Shown here one piece after another: positions 6,640 to 12,924 of a DNA stretch of 13,644 nucleotides. The stretch's first letter is position 1. Each line of letters begins with the position of its first letter. Made by a program: the position numbers and the translations under genes. The notes below the pieces were generated by a model. The model had not been told where the DNA came from, searched no databases, and saw nothing but the letters and a program-made list of their open reading frames with translations. Location of the stretch: NCBI GenBank assembly GCA_900546605.1, contig URDV01000030.1, positions 1 through 13,644 on the forward strand. The letters run 5' to 3'. Source of the DNA: an uncultured Prevotella sp. (GTDB lineage: Bacteria > Bacteroidota > Bacteroidia > Bacteroidales > Bacteroidaceae).

Positions 6640-7971
6640 ATGTCATTACTACAAAATAAGAAAGCAGCCTACCACACATTAGGCTGCAAACTCAACTTTG
6701 CTGAAACCTCATCACTACGCGACCAAATGGAACGCGAAGGTGTACAAACCATTCAAAAGGGTGAAAAGGCAGACATTTGCATTGTCAATACGTGCTCGGT
6801 AACAGATGTTGCCGACCATAAATGTCGACAAGCTATTCACCGTTTCACACGCGAACACCCAGGTGCCTTTGTGGTGGTAATGGGATGCTATGCCCAGTTA
6901 AAGGCTGACGAAATAGCCACCTTCCCTGGGGTTGACCTGGTGTTAGGCATGGAGCAAAAGGGCGAAGTAGTACATTACATAGAAGAGCGCATGTCGCAAA
7001 AGCTTGCGCTTGAAGGTGATGCTTGCCACGAAGCTATTAGCGTGCCCACTAAAGACATTCGTACCTTTGTGCCTTCATGCTCTCGCGGCGACCGCACACG
7101 CTATTTTTTAAAGGTTCAAGATGGATGTAACTATTACTGCACCTACTGCACTATACCCATAGCTCGTGGACGCTCACGTAATGGCAGCATAGCCTCACTA
7201 GTGAAACAAGCTGAGCAAGTGGCTGCTGAAGGTGGCAAAGAAATTGTGCTAACAGGAGTCAACACAGGCGACTTTGGCCGTTCAACAGGCGAAAACTTTT
7301 TACAGCTGATTCAAGCACTTGACAAGGTGGAGGGCATTGAACGCTACCGCATATCGAGCATTGAGCCTAATTTGCTAACAGATGAAATCATTAACTTCTG
7401 TGCACAATCGCGTGCTTTTATGCCTCACTTTCACATTCCACTACAATGCGGGTCTGACGCTGTGCTCCGGCTCATGCACCGCCATTACGACACAGCCTTG
7501 TTTGCTCACAAAATTCAACGCATAAAGCAAATCATGCCTGATGCCTTTATTGGGGTAGATGTGATTGTGGGCATGCGCGGTGAAACTGATGAGTACTTTG
7601 AAGAGGCTTATCACTTTATTGAGGGACTTGACATTTCACAACTTCACGTATTCAGCTATAGTGAACGCCCAGAAACTAAAGCACTTGAAATACCTTATGT
7701 TGTTTCACCCCAAACAAAACATGAGCGTAGCCAGCGCCTATTGGCTCTTTCTGAACAAAAACGTTTGAATCATTACAAGCGGTTTATTGGTACCAACCGC
7801 CCTGTGCTTTGGGAACATGCTCGCGAGGGCGAACCTATGCAAGGGTTTACCGATAACTACATTCGCGTAAAGCAAGCTAATGGCGTATTGGTAGAAGACA
7901 ACACAGTCACTACTGTTCAACTCGGAAATTTAACCAGCGATGGTGAATGCTTAGTAATGGTAAAAGATTGA
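6640..7971 (+). CDS. mtaB: tRNA (t6A37-C2)-methylthiotransferase MtaB
   Basis: A 443-residue radical-SAM methylthiotransferase that converts t6A37 to ms2t6A in tRNAs decoding ANN codons. The N-terminal domain carries three cluster cysteines, in LGCKLN (Cys16), VNTCSVT (Cys52) and MGCYAQ (Cys83). The radical-SAM site CNYYCTYC follows (Cys163, Cys167, Cys170), then TIPIARGRSR, typical of the MtaB/MiaB group. The last ~60 residues fit the RNA-binding TRAM domain. The N-terminal YHTLGCKLNFAET favours MtaB over MiaB (whose motif is of the TFGCQMN type) and over RimO. The ATG at 6640 aligns with the usual short N-terminus. All cluster ligands are present, so it should be active. The GT2 gene follows after a 154-base gap with no clear terminator between them. 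Confidence 0.93.
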   Translation: MSLLQNKKAAYHTLGCKLNFAETSSLRDQMEREGVQTIQKGEKADICIVNTCSVTDVADHKCRQAIHRFTREHPGAFVVVMGCYAQLKADEIATFPGVDLVLGMEQKGEVVHYIEERMSQKLALEGDACHEAISVPTKDIRTFVPSCSRGDRTRYFLKVQDGCNYYCTYCTIPIARGRSRNGSIASLVKQAEQVAAEGGKEIVLTGVNTGDFGRSTGENFLQLIQALDKVEGIERYRISSIEPNLLTDEIINFCAQSRAFMPHFHIPLQCGSDAVLRLMHRHYDTALFAHKIQRIKQIMPDAFIGVDVIVGMRGETDEYFEEAYHFIEGLDISQLHVFSYSERPETKALEIPYVVSPQTKHERSQRLLALSEQKRLNHYKRFIGTNRPVLWEHAREGEPMQGFTDNYIRVKQANGVLVEDNTVTTVQLGNLTSDGECLVMVKD

Positions 7972-8059
7972 AGTTGAGCATTTTTTTGCATGTATTTTTA
8001 GTCATTTTTTGTAGTCTGAACAAGGGGTGCAAAAACGGCAAAAGGATATGCACAAACAA

Positions 8060-8108
8060 CTTCTACTACAAACTCAATATTACTTCATTCAAGTTTTGTG
8101 AGTAGAAG
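8060..8108 (+). other. Stem-loop just upstream of the GT2 start
   Basis: CTTCTACT (8060-8067) pairs perfectly with AGTAGAAG (8101-8108). Inside this, ACAAACT and AGTTTTGT extend the stem with small bulges. It ends 17 bases before the ATG at 8126 and has no T-run, so it is more likely a leader or processing structure than a terminator. The rest of the 7972-8125 gap has no clear promoter box. Confidence 0.5.
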
Positions 8109-8125
8109 ATCAAAATAAGCCATAT

Positions 8126-9157
8126 ATGATTAAGACAGATAAAATAGCCGTTGTCATTCTCAACTGGAATGGGCGTGACATGATGCAACGCTTTTTACCA
8201 TCAGTTGTGCAACACTCACAACCTGAGGGGTGCGTAATTGTAGCCGATAATGGGTCAACTGATGGGTCTCTTGAAATGTTGTCTCAACATTTTCCTGAAG
8301 TTATTCAGTTACCCTTGCCCCAGAACTATGGTTTTGCCGAGGGCTATAACCAAGCACTCAAACAGATTGATGCACCTTATTACTTATTGCTGAACTCTGA
8401 TGTTGAAGTGCCTCAAGGGTGGTTGACTCCTTTACTTGCCTACATGAAGCAGCATTCTGAAGTGGCTGCTTGCCAACCCAAGTTGCTGAGCCAAAAGCAA
8501 AAGTCGATGTTTGAATACGCTGGCGGTGCAGGTGGATACCTTGATCATTTCGGCTACCCATTTTGCCGAGGTCGCATTTTTGCAGATGTTGAAAAGGATG
8601 AGGGACAATATGATACTGTACAACACGTGTTGTGGGCTACAGGAGCGGCTTTATTAATTCGTAAGGATGATTGGATACAAAGCGGAGGTTTGGATGGACG
8701 TTTCTTTGCCCATATGGAGGAAATAGACCTTTGTTGGCGGCTGCGTACCCGTGGACGTGACATTGTGTGTGTGCCCAATAGCGTGGCTTACCATGTGGGG
8801 GGTGGAACTCTTGATGCAGGTAATCCGCGTAAAACGTTTCTCAACTTTCGCAACAACTTGTTTATGCTTTACAAGAACCTGCCTCAAGACGAACTAACCC
8901 CTGTTATGCGTACACGCACGTTGCTTGACTGGGTGGCTGCTATTAAGTTTTTAGCTACGGGCGACATTAAGAACTTTAAGGCTGTAATGAAAGCTCGTAA
9001 GGAGTTTAAACAACGTTGTCATGAATTTGTTCCCGACCGTCAACGCAACTTGCAATTAGCTGTGAATGGTGGCAAAAACATAGCCGAACGTATACCTCAA
9101 AGCATACTTTGGCTCTATTATATAAAAGGTATAAAAAAATTCAGTCAACTGAAATAG
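8126..9157 (+). CDS. GT2 family glycosyltransferase (rhamnosyltransferase-like)
   Basis: A 343-residue GT-A fold transferase. Motifs are ILNWNG near the N-terminus, the nucleotide-binding DNGSTDGS (41-48), NYGFAEGYNQAL, LLNSDVEV containing the metal-binding region (Asp92), WATGAALLIRKDDW, and the acceptor/catalytic-base segment FFAHMEEIDLCWR (Glu198-Glu199, Asp201). This arrangement is that of WbbL/rhamnosyltransferase-like GT2 enzymes that act on lipid-linked or cell-surface glycans. The C-terminal ~90 residues are basic and helical and may lie on the membrane surface; there is no clear transmembrane helix. It is not embedded in an O-antigen cluster here, so its pathway is unclear. Donor and acceptor cannot be deduced. 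A strong terminator follows its stop codon. Confidence 0.9.
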   Translation: MIKTDKIAVVILNWNGRDMMQRFLPSVVQHSQPEGCVIVADNGSTDGSLEMLSQHFPEVIQLPLPQNYGFAEGYNQALKQIDAPYYLLLNSDVEVPQGWLTPLLAYMKQHSEVAACQPKLLSQKQKSMFEYAGGAGGYLDHFGYPFCRGRIFADVEKDEGQYDTVQHVLWATGAALLIRKDDWIQSGGLDGRFFAHMEEIDLCWRLRTRGRDIVCVPNSVAYHVGGGTLDAGNPRKTFLNFRNNLFMLYKNLPQDELTPVMRTRTLLDWVAAIKFLATGDIKNFKAVMKARKEFKQRCHEFVPDRQRNLQLAVNGGKNIAERIPQSILWLYYIKGIKKFSQLK

Positions 9158-9174
9158 CTGATGTTATCTTTCAC

Positions 9175-9210
9175 AAAGCGCAATGCATCATGAATGTTTT
9201 GCGCTTTTTC
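9175..9210 (+). terminator. Intrinsic terminator after the GT2 gene
   Basis: AAAGCGCAA (9175-9183) pairs perfectly with TTGCGCTTT (9199-9207) across a 15-base loop and runs into T residues to 9209. It lies 17 bases after the stop and immediately before the 90-bp repeat array, so read-through into the array from the GT2 gene should be limited. Confidence 0.85.
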
Positions 9211-9457
9211 TCTTTCTATTTTTGCACCCAGCTCGCCTTGCACTATCTCTGCTTTTGCGAAGATAGGCAGCGGCTCGGCAATGCAAAATGAAAGTTTTTT
9301 CAACTTTCATTTTGCACCCAGCTCGCCTTGCACTATCTCTGCTTTTGCGAAGATAGGCAGCGGCTCGGCAATGCAAAATGAAAGTTTTTTCAACTTTCAT
9401 TTTGCACCCAGCTCGCCTTGCACTATCTCTGCTTTTGCGAAGATAGGCAGCGGCTCG

Positions 9458-9500
9458 GCAATGCAAAATGAAAGTTTTTTCAACTTTCATTTTGCATTGC
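9458..9500. repeat. 19-bp perfect inverted repeat at the array's last junction
   Basis: GCAATGCAAAATGAAAGTT (9458-9476) is the exact reverse complement of AACTTTCATTTTGCATTGC (9482-9500) with a 5-base loop. The same hairpin at the two upstream junctions is only 15 bp long (for example 9282-9296 with 9302-9316), because the terminal copy's TTGC change extends the pairing. The right arm contains the -33 TTTG of the downstream promoter. Confidence 0.9.
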
Positions 9501-9521
9501 GCTCGCCTTGCACTATCTTTG
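9491..9521 (+). promoter_or_regulatory. Consensus promoter of the GldB-like gene in the terminal repeat copy
   Basis: TTTG (9491-9494) is followed after exactly 19 bases by TATCTTTG (9514-9521), the full Bacteroidetes -33/-7 consensus. Transcription should start near 9528, giving a leader of about 36 bases to the ATG at 9564. The three full repeat units upstream hold the same arrangement with TATCTCTG, one base off consensus. Confidence 0.85.
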
Positions 9522-9563
9522 CACCAACAAAACTTAATATTTTTGATAAAAAAGCGTAACATA

Positions 9564-10559
9564 ATGCAGGCTTTGCAAGCAGGATTCCTTACACTTTGCA
9601 TAGCCAGCTGTCAGTTTGACCGCAGCCTTATTAAGGAAGGAGCGGACAGTCCTCAAAGGATTGTCCGCTATGACCATATTGTTGATGATTATGTCAGCAC
9701 AGGCAATATTGCACTCTGGCAAAAAATGAACACGGAGTTTCCACGCGAAACACGTGCGTTGATTGAGGATGTGCTGCGATTAGGACGCGCTGACCAAGAA
9801 GGCATAGAGGATAGTCTGCGGGCCTTTTATAATAATGCCACCTTGATTAAACTGCGAAAAGATGTAGCTCATAAATTCGAGGACCTTTCTGTTTATGAAA
9901 AAGAATTGCATAAAGCTTTTTCACGAATCAATGAAGAAAACCGCAATTTCGTTGTCCCTCGTATCTACACACAAAACTCTGCCTTTAACCAAAGTATTGT
10001 GGTAGGTGATAGCCTTATTGGCATAAGCCTTGACAAATATTTAGGTACTAACTACCCTCCGTACAAAAAGTACTTCTACGAGAATCAACGTGCCACAATG
10101 GAGCCTTCGCGCATAGTGCAAGAATGTTTGTTCTTTTACTTAAACCAGCAGTTTCCATTTCGCAAGCAAGTGCCGCGACGCACCTTGGGGGGCATGATTA
10201 TTCATCAAGGAAAAATAGGATGGGTGGTGGCACAACTGATTGATAGCGACCCCATTGATGTGGCTGCCGTTCAACCTACTACAAAGCATTGGTATATCCA
10301 ACATGAGGACTCATGTTGGAACATTTTGCGACAAGCCCCCATATGGTTTAGTCAGGATTCTATATTACGTCAAAATGTTGTGTTAACAGCTACCACACAT
10401 CCATACTTCAAACATCCACATTCACGTGGCATTGGACTATGGATAGGGATGCGCATAGTTGATAGCTACATGCAACATCACCCTAAAGTAAATCTTGACT
10501 CGTTGCTTCGCATTACTGACTACCAACGCATTCTAAAAGAGAGTAAATATATGCAATAA
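9564..10559 (+). CDS. GldB-like lipoprotein (gliding/T9SS-associated family)
   Basis: A predicted lipoprotein of 331 residues related to GldB. The early sequence ends in a lipobox IASC with Cys16 as the lipid anchor. Family features include a central segment with GDSLIGISLDKYLG, LGGMIIHQGK, the W-N-x-L-R-Q-A-P-I-W stretch, and the C-terminal GIGLWIGMRIVDSYM (about 289-303) followed by ILKESKYM, which corresponds to the GldB GRIGxWIGWxIV...ESKY ending. In gliders GldB is needed for motility; homologues persist in non-motile Bacteroidetes, where their role is unclear. The ATG at 9564 lacks a charged n-region. An in-frame TTG at 9543 would add IKKRNI and give a more typical lipoprotein signal, so the start is uncertain. 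An ATG at 9468 lies inside the repeat, upstream of the promoter, and is rejected. The gene stands directly behind the repeat-borne promoter. Confidence 0.8.
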   Translation: MQALQAGFLTLCIASCQFDRSLIKEGADSPQRIVRYDHIVDDYVSTGNIALWQKMNTEFPRETRALIEDVLRLGRADQEGIEDSLRAFYNNATLIKLRKDVAHKFEDLSVYEKELHKAFSRINEENRNFVVPRIYTQNSAFNQSIVVGDSLIGISLDKYLGTNYPPYKKYFYENQRATMEPSRIVQECLFFYLNQQFPFRKQVPRRTLGGMIIHQGKIGWVVAQLIDSDPIDVAAVQPTTKHWYIQHEDSCWNILRQAPIWFSQDSILRQNVVLTATTHPYFKHPHSRGIGLWIGMRIVDSYMQHHPKVNLDSLLRITDYQRILKESKYMQ

Positions 10560-10587
10560 ATATATCTCTCACACTTTTCTTGCATAT
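10549..10587. repeat. Inverted repeat across the GldB-like stop codon
   Basis: ATATGCAA (10549-10556) and TTGCATAT (10580-10587) are perfect reverse complements with a 23-base loop. The left arm overlaps the last codons and the stop lies in the loop side. It is AT-rich and lacks a T-run, so it may be a weak terminator or 3'-end stabiliser. Confidence 0.45.
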
Positions 10588-10594
10588 GAATTAG

Positions 10595-10678
10595 GAGGAA
10601 CGTTTAAGTAGGTGGATTAACCAATGATTGGAGTGCTAATAAGCACTTTACCCAAAAGCCCCATCATAAACGTTCCTC
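10595..10678. repeat. 84-bp inverted-repeat element upstream of the RsmI-like gene
   Basis: GAGGAACGTTTA (10595-10606) is repeated as its exact reverse complement at 10667-10678. Inside lie two smaller palindromes, CCAATGATTGG (10621-10631) and AGTGCTAATAAGCACT (10632-10647). It ends 56 bases before the methylase ATG at 10735. There is no T-run directly after the right arm. It may be an RNA structure in the leader, a remnant of a small mobile element or a binding site; the sequence alone does not decide. Confidence 0.65.
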
Positions 10679-10734
10679 TTACCTTGTTTTTCATTTTTGC
10701 ACTTTCCACCCAAGTTTTTTACCCAATAAAAAAA

Positions 10735-11442
10735 ATGGCTTCATTATATCTCATACCCGTTACATTGGGCGACACTCCGCTGCAAAACGTGCTGCCAGCA
10801 TATAACAAAGAAGTTATATTAAGTCTGCGCCACTTTATTGTTGAAGAGGTGCGCACAGCTCGTCGCTTTCTAAAACAAGTTGACCGCAACATCAACATCG
10901 ACGAACTCACCTTCTACCCCATGGGCAAACACGCCGATGTGGCACGCTTTTCAAAATACCTTGACCCCTTGCGTGCTGGAGAGTCAATGGGCGTTATTAG
11001 TGAAGCAGGCTGTCCTGCTGTGGCCGACCCTGGAGCTGACGTGGTAGCCATAGCGCAACGCGAAGGGTTACATGTTGTGCCATTAGTAGGACCTTCATCT
11101 ATATTGTTGGCCGTAATGGGGTCAGGCTTTAATGGCCAAAGTTTTGCCTTTCATGGCTATTTGCCCATTAACCCTAACGAACGAGCCAAACGACTGAAGC
11201 AACTCGAGAGCCGATCTGTAGCCGAACACCAAACTCAACTTTTCATTGAAACACCTTACAGAAATCATAAAATAATAGCCGACATTCTATCCACTTGCCA
11301 TCCTCGCACACGCTTGTGCATTGCCGCAGGTTTAACCACAGATCAAGCCTTTCTGCAGTCTAAGTCCATTAAAGAATGGAAACAGACTCCCCCACCCGAT
11401 TTGAGCAAAATTCCAACCATCTTTGCCATTTACGCTGGATAG
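10735..11442 (+). CDS. RsmI-like SAM-dependent tetrapyrrole-methylase-family protein
   Basis: A 235-residue member of the tetrapyrrole (corrin/porphyrin) methylase fold closest to RsmI, the 16S rRNA C1402 2'-O-methyltransferase. The signature SEAGCPAVADPG (89-100) corresponds to the RsmI SxAGxPxISDPG motif, followed by VVPLVGPSSILLAV, then GYLP and an IETPYRN segment typical of the family. It is shorter than E. coli RsmI (about 285 residues) because it lacks the C-terminal domain; this short form is common in Bacteroidetes beside a longer RsmI, so the rRNA target is not assured. The start at 10735 was chosen because MASLYLIPVTLGD aligns with the family N-terminus. An upstream in-frame ATG at 10624 falls inside the palindromic element. 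Confidence 0.87.
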   Translation: MASLYLIPVTLGDTPLQNVLPAYNKEVILSLRHFIVEEVRTARRFLKQVDRNINIDELTFYPMGKHADVARFSKYLDPLRAGESMGVISEAGCPAVADPGADVVAIAQREGLHVVPLVGPSSILLAVMGSGFNGQSFAFHGYLPINPNERAKRLKQLESRSVAEHQTQLFIETPYRNHKIIADILSTCHPRTRLCIAAGLTTDQAFLQSKSIKEWKQTPPPDLSKIPTIFAIYAG

Positions 11443-11523
11443 AACAAGTTTTTTCTCTCGCCCGTAAAAGATTTTGTTTGAAATGTGTTGCAAAATGCCT
11501 TTTTCTGCGTTATATAAATAACT

Positions 11524-11653
11524 GAGTTTCGAATTTAGCCAGCAGCCCGAGCTTGTGCTATATGCGTTAGACACTTAACGCAATAATTTTTATAACAGGC
11601 GGAATTTGGGAGTGCTTAGCGCAAATTAGAGTTAGTTCGAAACTTAACTAAGC
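11524..11653. other. Palindrome-rich intergenic segment
   Basis: The 311-base gap between the methylase and the aminotransferase contains no gene. AGTTTCGAA (11525-11533) pairs with TTCGAAACT (11636-11644). Inside this, TGCGTTA (11563-11569) pairs with TAACGCA (11576-11582) across a 6-base loop and is followed by an AT-rich stretch with TTTTT, so it may be the methylase terminator. A competing pair, GCTTAG (11614-11619) with CTAAGC (11648-11653), encloses AGTTAGTT-CGA-AAC. I recognise no known RNA family. Confidence 0.5.
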
Positions 11654-11694
11654 AACCATTTCAATTAAACATAGCATTTATTAAACAAGCAAAA

Positions 11695-11732
11695 GCGGCT
11701 TGCCACAAGTGTGTGACAAGCCGCCTTTTTTT
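11695..11732. terminator. Bidirectional intrinsic terminator
   Basis: GCGGCTTG (11695-11702) pairs perfectly with CAAGCCGC (11717-11724). On the plus strand the stem is followed by C and seven T residues (11726-11732). On the minus strand it is followed by TTTT. It sits 22 bases past the stop of the minus-strand aminotransferase and between convergent genes, so it probably ends the aminotransferase transcript and any long methylase transcript. Confidence 0.88.
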
Positions 11733-11753
11733 CTTCGAATGTTTTTCTGCGTA

Positions 11754-12920
11754 CTAACTATGACACTCTACAAACTGTGAAAAACGAGCCAAAGCTTTAG
11801 TTAAAGTACTGCGTGTGCAAGCTAAGTTCCAACGCATATAGCCCTCTCCCTCAGCCCCATACATAGTACCAGCATTGAGCCATATGTGCGCTTCATGTTT
11901 CAAATATTCTTCAAGTTGCTCAGTAGGCATGGCTAACTTTCGGCAATCCATCCAAGCCAAATAAGTACCTTCAAGTCGGCACACAGCATAATCAGGTAAA
12001 TGTTCGGCCACAAATTGCTGCAAATACAAGTAATTATGCCATATGTAATCATTCAGTTGCTTTAACCATTCCTCGCCTTCATTATAAGCAGCTATCGTGG
12101 CTATCACACCAAACGGATTCACATCACACACCTCGTTAATGTTTATAGCGCGATCAATACCTTGACGTATCGTGGCGTGAGGGGCTATAATATTGGCTAT
12201 TTGCAATCCAGCTATATTAAAAGCCTTGCTGGGCGACACACAAGTGATGGAGTTTTGAGCCAACTCATCAGACAACGAGGCAAAAGGCGTATATTGATAA
12301 TGAGGTGACACCAATTCACAATGAATTTCATCAGCTATCACCTTTACGTCATTACGTAAACATATGTTGCCTAATTGCTGAAGTTCGTCACGTGTCCACA
12401 CGCGCCCTGCAGGGTTATGCGGATTGCAAAGCAACATTACCTTAACTTTTGGGTCAGCAACCTTGCGCTCTAAATCGTCAAAGTCCATTACATACGAATC
12501 TCCCTTACGCACCAAAGGGCTGCTTACCACTTCGCACCCATTGTTGCGAATGGAGGAAAAGAAACAATTGTACACGGGTGTTTGCACAAGCACCTTGTCG
12601 CCCTCTGATGTGAGCGACTTAATAATGGCCGAAATAGCTGGCACCACTCCCGAAGTATAAATAATCCACTCCTTTTGAATGCAAAAGTTGTGTTTACGTG
12701 CAAACCATTCCGTCACAGCCTGATAGTAAGCATCAGGCACACGAGTGTAACCAAACACGCCATGCTGCACACGACGGGCCAAAGCCTCGGTTATAGCAGG
12801 AGCCGTTTTAAAGTCCATATCAGCAACCCACAAAGGCAACATTTGCTCATCAGTTGCGCTATCCCACTTATAAGAGTTTGTGCCCCGTCGAACTATGGGA
12901 GTATCAAAATCGTAAACCAT
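11754..12920 (-). CDS. PatB/MalY-family C-S lyase (cystathionine beta-lyase type)
   Basis: A 388-residue fold-type I PLP enzyme of the MalY/PatB group, expected to split C-S bonds of cystathionine or related cysteine conjugates to a thiol, pyruvate and ammonia. The N-terminal LPLWVADMDF (29-38) and the VFGYT segment are hallmarks of this subgroup and distinguish it from true class I aminotransferases. CNPHNPAGR (165-173) and ADEIH (196-200) are cofactor-contact motifs. SPSKAFNIAGLQ carries the Schiff-base lysine Lys232. The C-terminal RWNLACTR holds the carboxylate-binding arginine. Length is normal and the ATG at 12920 fits the family start. Its start lies only 4 bases downstream of the stop of the DUF3737 gene, so the two are co-transcribed. 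Hydrogen-sulfide-producing cysteine desulfhydrase activity is common in this family but is inferred. Confidence 0.92.
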   Translation of the reverse strand: MVYDFDTPIVRRGTNSYKWDSATDEQMLPLWVADMDFKTAPAITEALARRVQHGVFGYTRVPDAYYQAVTEWFARKHNFCIQKEWIIYTSGVVPAISAIIKSLTSEGDKVLVQTPVYNCFFSSIRNNGCEVVSSPLVRKGDSYVMDFDDLERKVADPKVKVMLLCNPHNPAGRVWTRDELQQLGNICLRNDVKVIADEIHCELVSPHYQYTPFASLSDELAQNSITCVSPSKAFNIAGLQIANIIAPHATIRQGIDRAININEVCDVNPFGVIATIAAYNEGEEWLKQLNDYIWHNYLYLQQFVAEHLPDYAVCRLEGTYLAWMDCRKLAMPTEQLEEYLKHEAHIWLNAGTMYGAEGEGYMRWNLACTRSTLTKALARFSQFVECHS

Positions 12921-12924
12921 CGTT

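Larger units (their letters stand above)
9221..9530. repeat. 90-bp tandem repeat array, 3 perfect copies plus a partial copy
   Basis: Copies at 9221-9310, 9311-9400 and 9401-9490 are identical over all 90 bases. A truncated fourth copy covers about 35 bases from 9491, with four consecutive changes (CCCA to TTGC) and one further change (C to T) that restores a promoter box. Each unit begins TTTGCACCCAGCTCGCC, has TATCTCTGC and a mirrored GCGAAGATA in its centre, and ends with a long hairpin ATGAAAGTT-loop-AACTTTCAT. Because 90 is a multiple of 3, the array stays open on both strands and yields 30-residue peptide repeats, which I treat as spurious. It lies between the GT2 terminator and the GldB-like gene. 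It has no spacers, unlike a CRISPR array. It is AT/GC-patterned unlike its surroundings and may belong to a dispersed repeat family. Confidence 0.95.

Noticed and set aside
6434..6682. Small proteins on either strand over the mtaB leader
   Set aside because: They overlap the mtaB promoter, leader and start, have atypical composition and no recognisable motif.
9221..9490. CRISPR array
   Set aside because: The 90-bp units abut with no unique spacers, are too long for CRISPR repeats, and no cas gene is nearby.
9194..9559. A plus-strand protein with perfect 30-residue repeats
   Set aside because: It is the direct translation of the 90-bp DNA repeat, stays open equally on the other strand, has no domain or export signal and overlaps the promoter of the next gene.
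9468..9563. N-terminal extension of the GldB-like protein from an ATG at 9468
   Set aside because: That ATG lies within the repeat and upstream of the consensus promoter, and the added residues are repeat translation that would bury the lipoprotein signal.
10624..10734. N-terminal extension of the RsmI-like protein from an ATG at 10624
   Set aside because: The added 37 residues come from the palindromic element and have no counterpart in the family, whose N-terminus matches the ATG at 10735.
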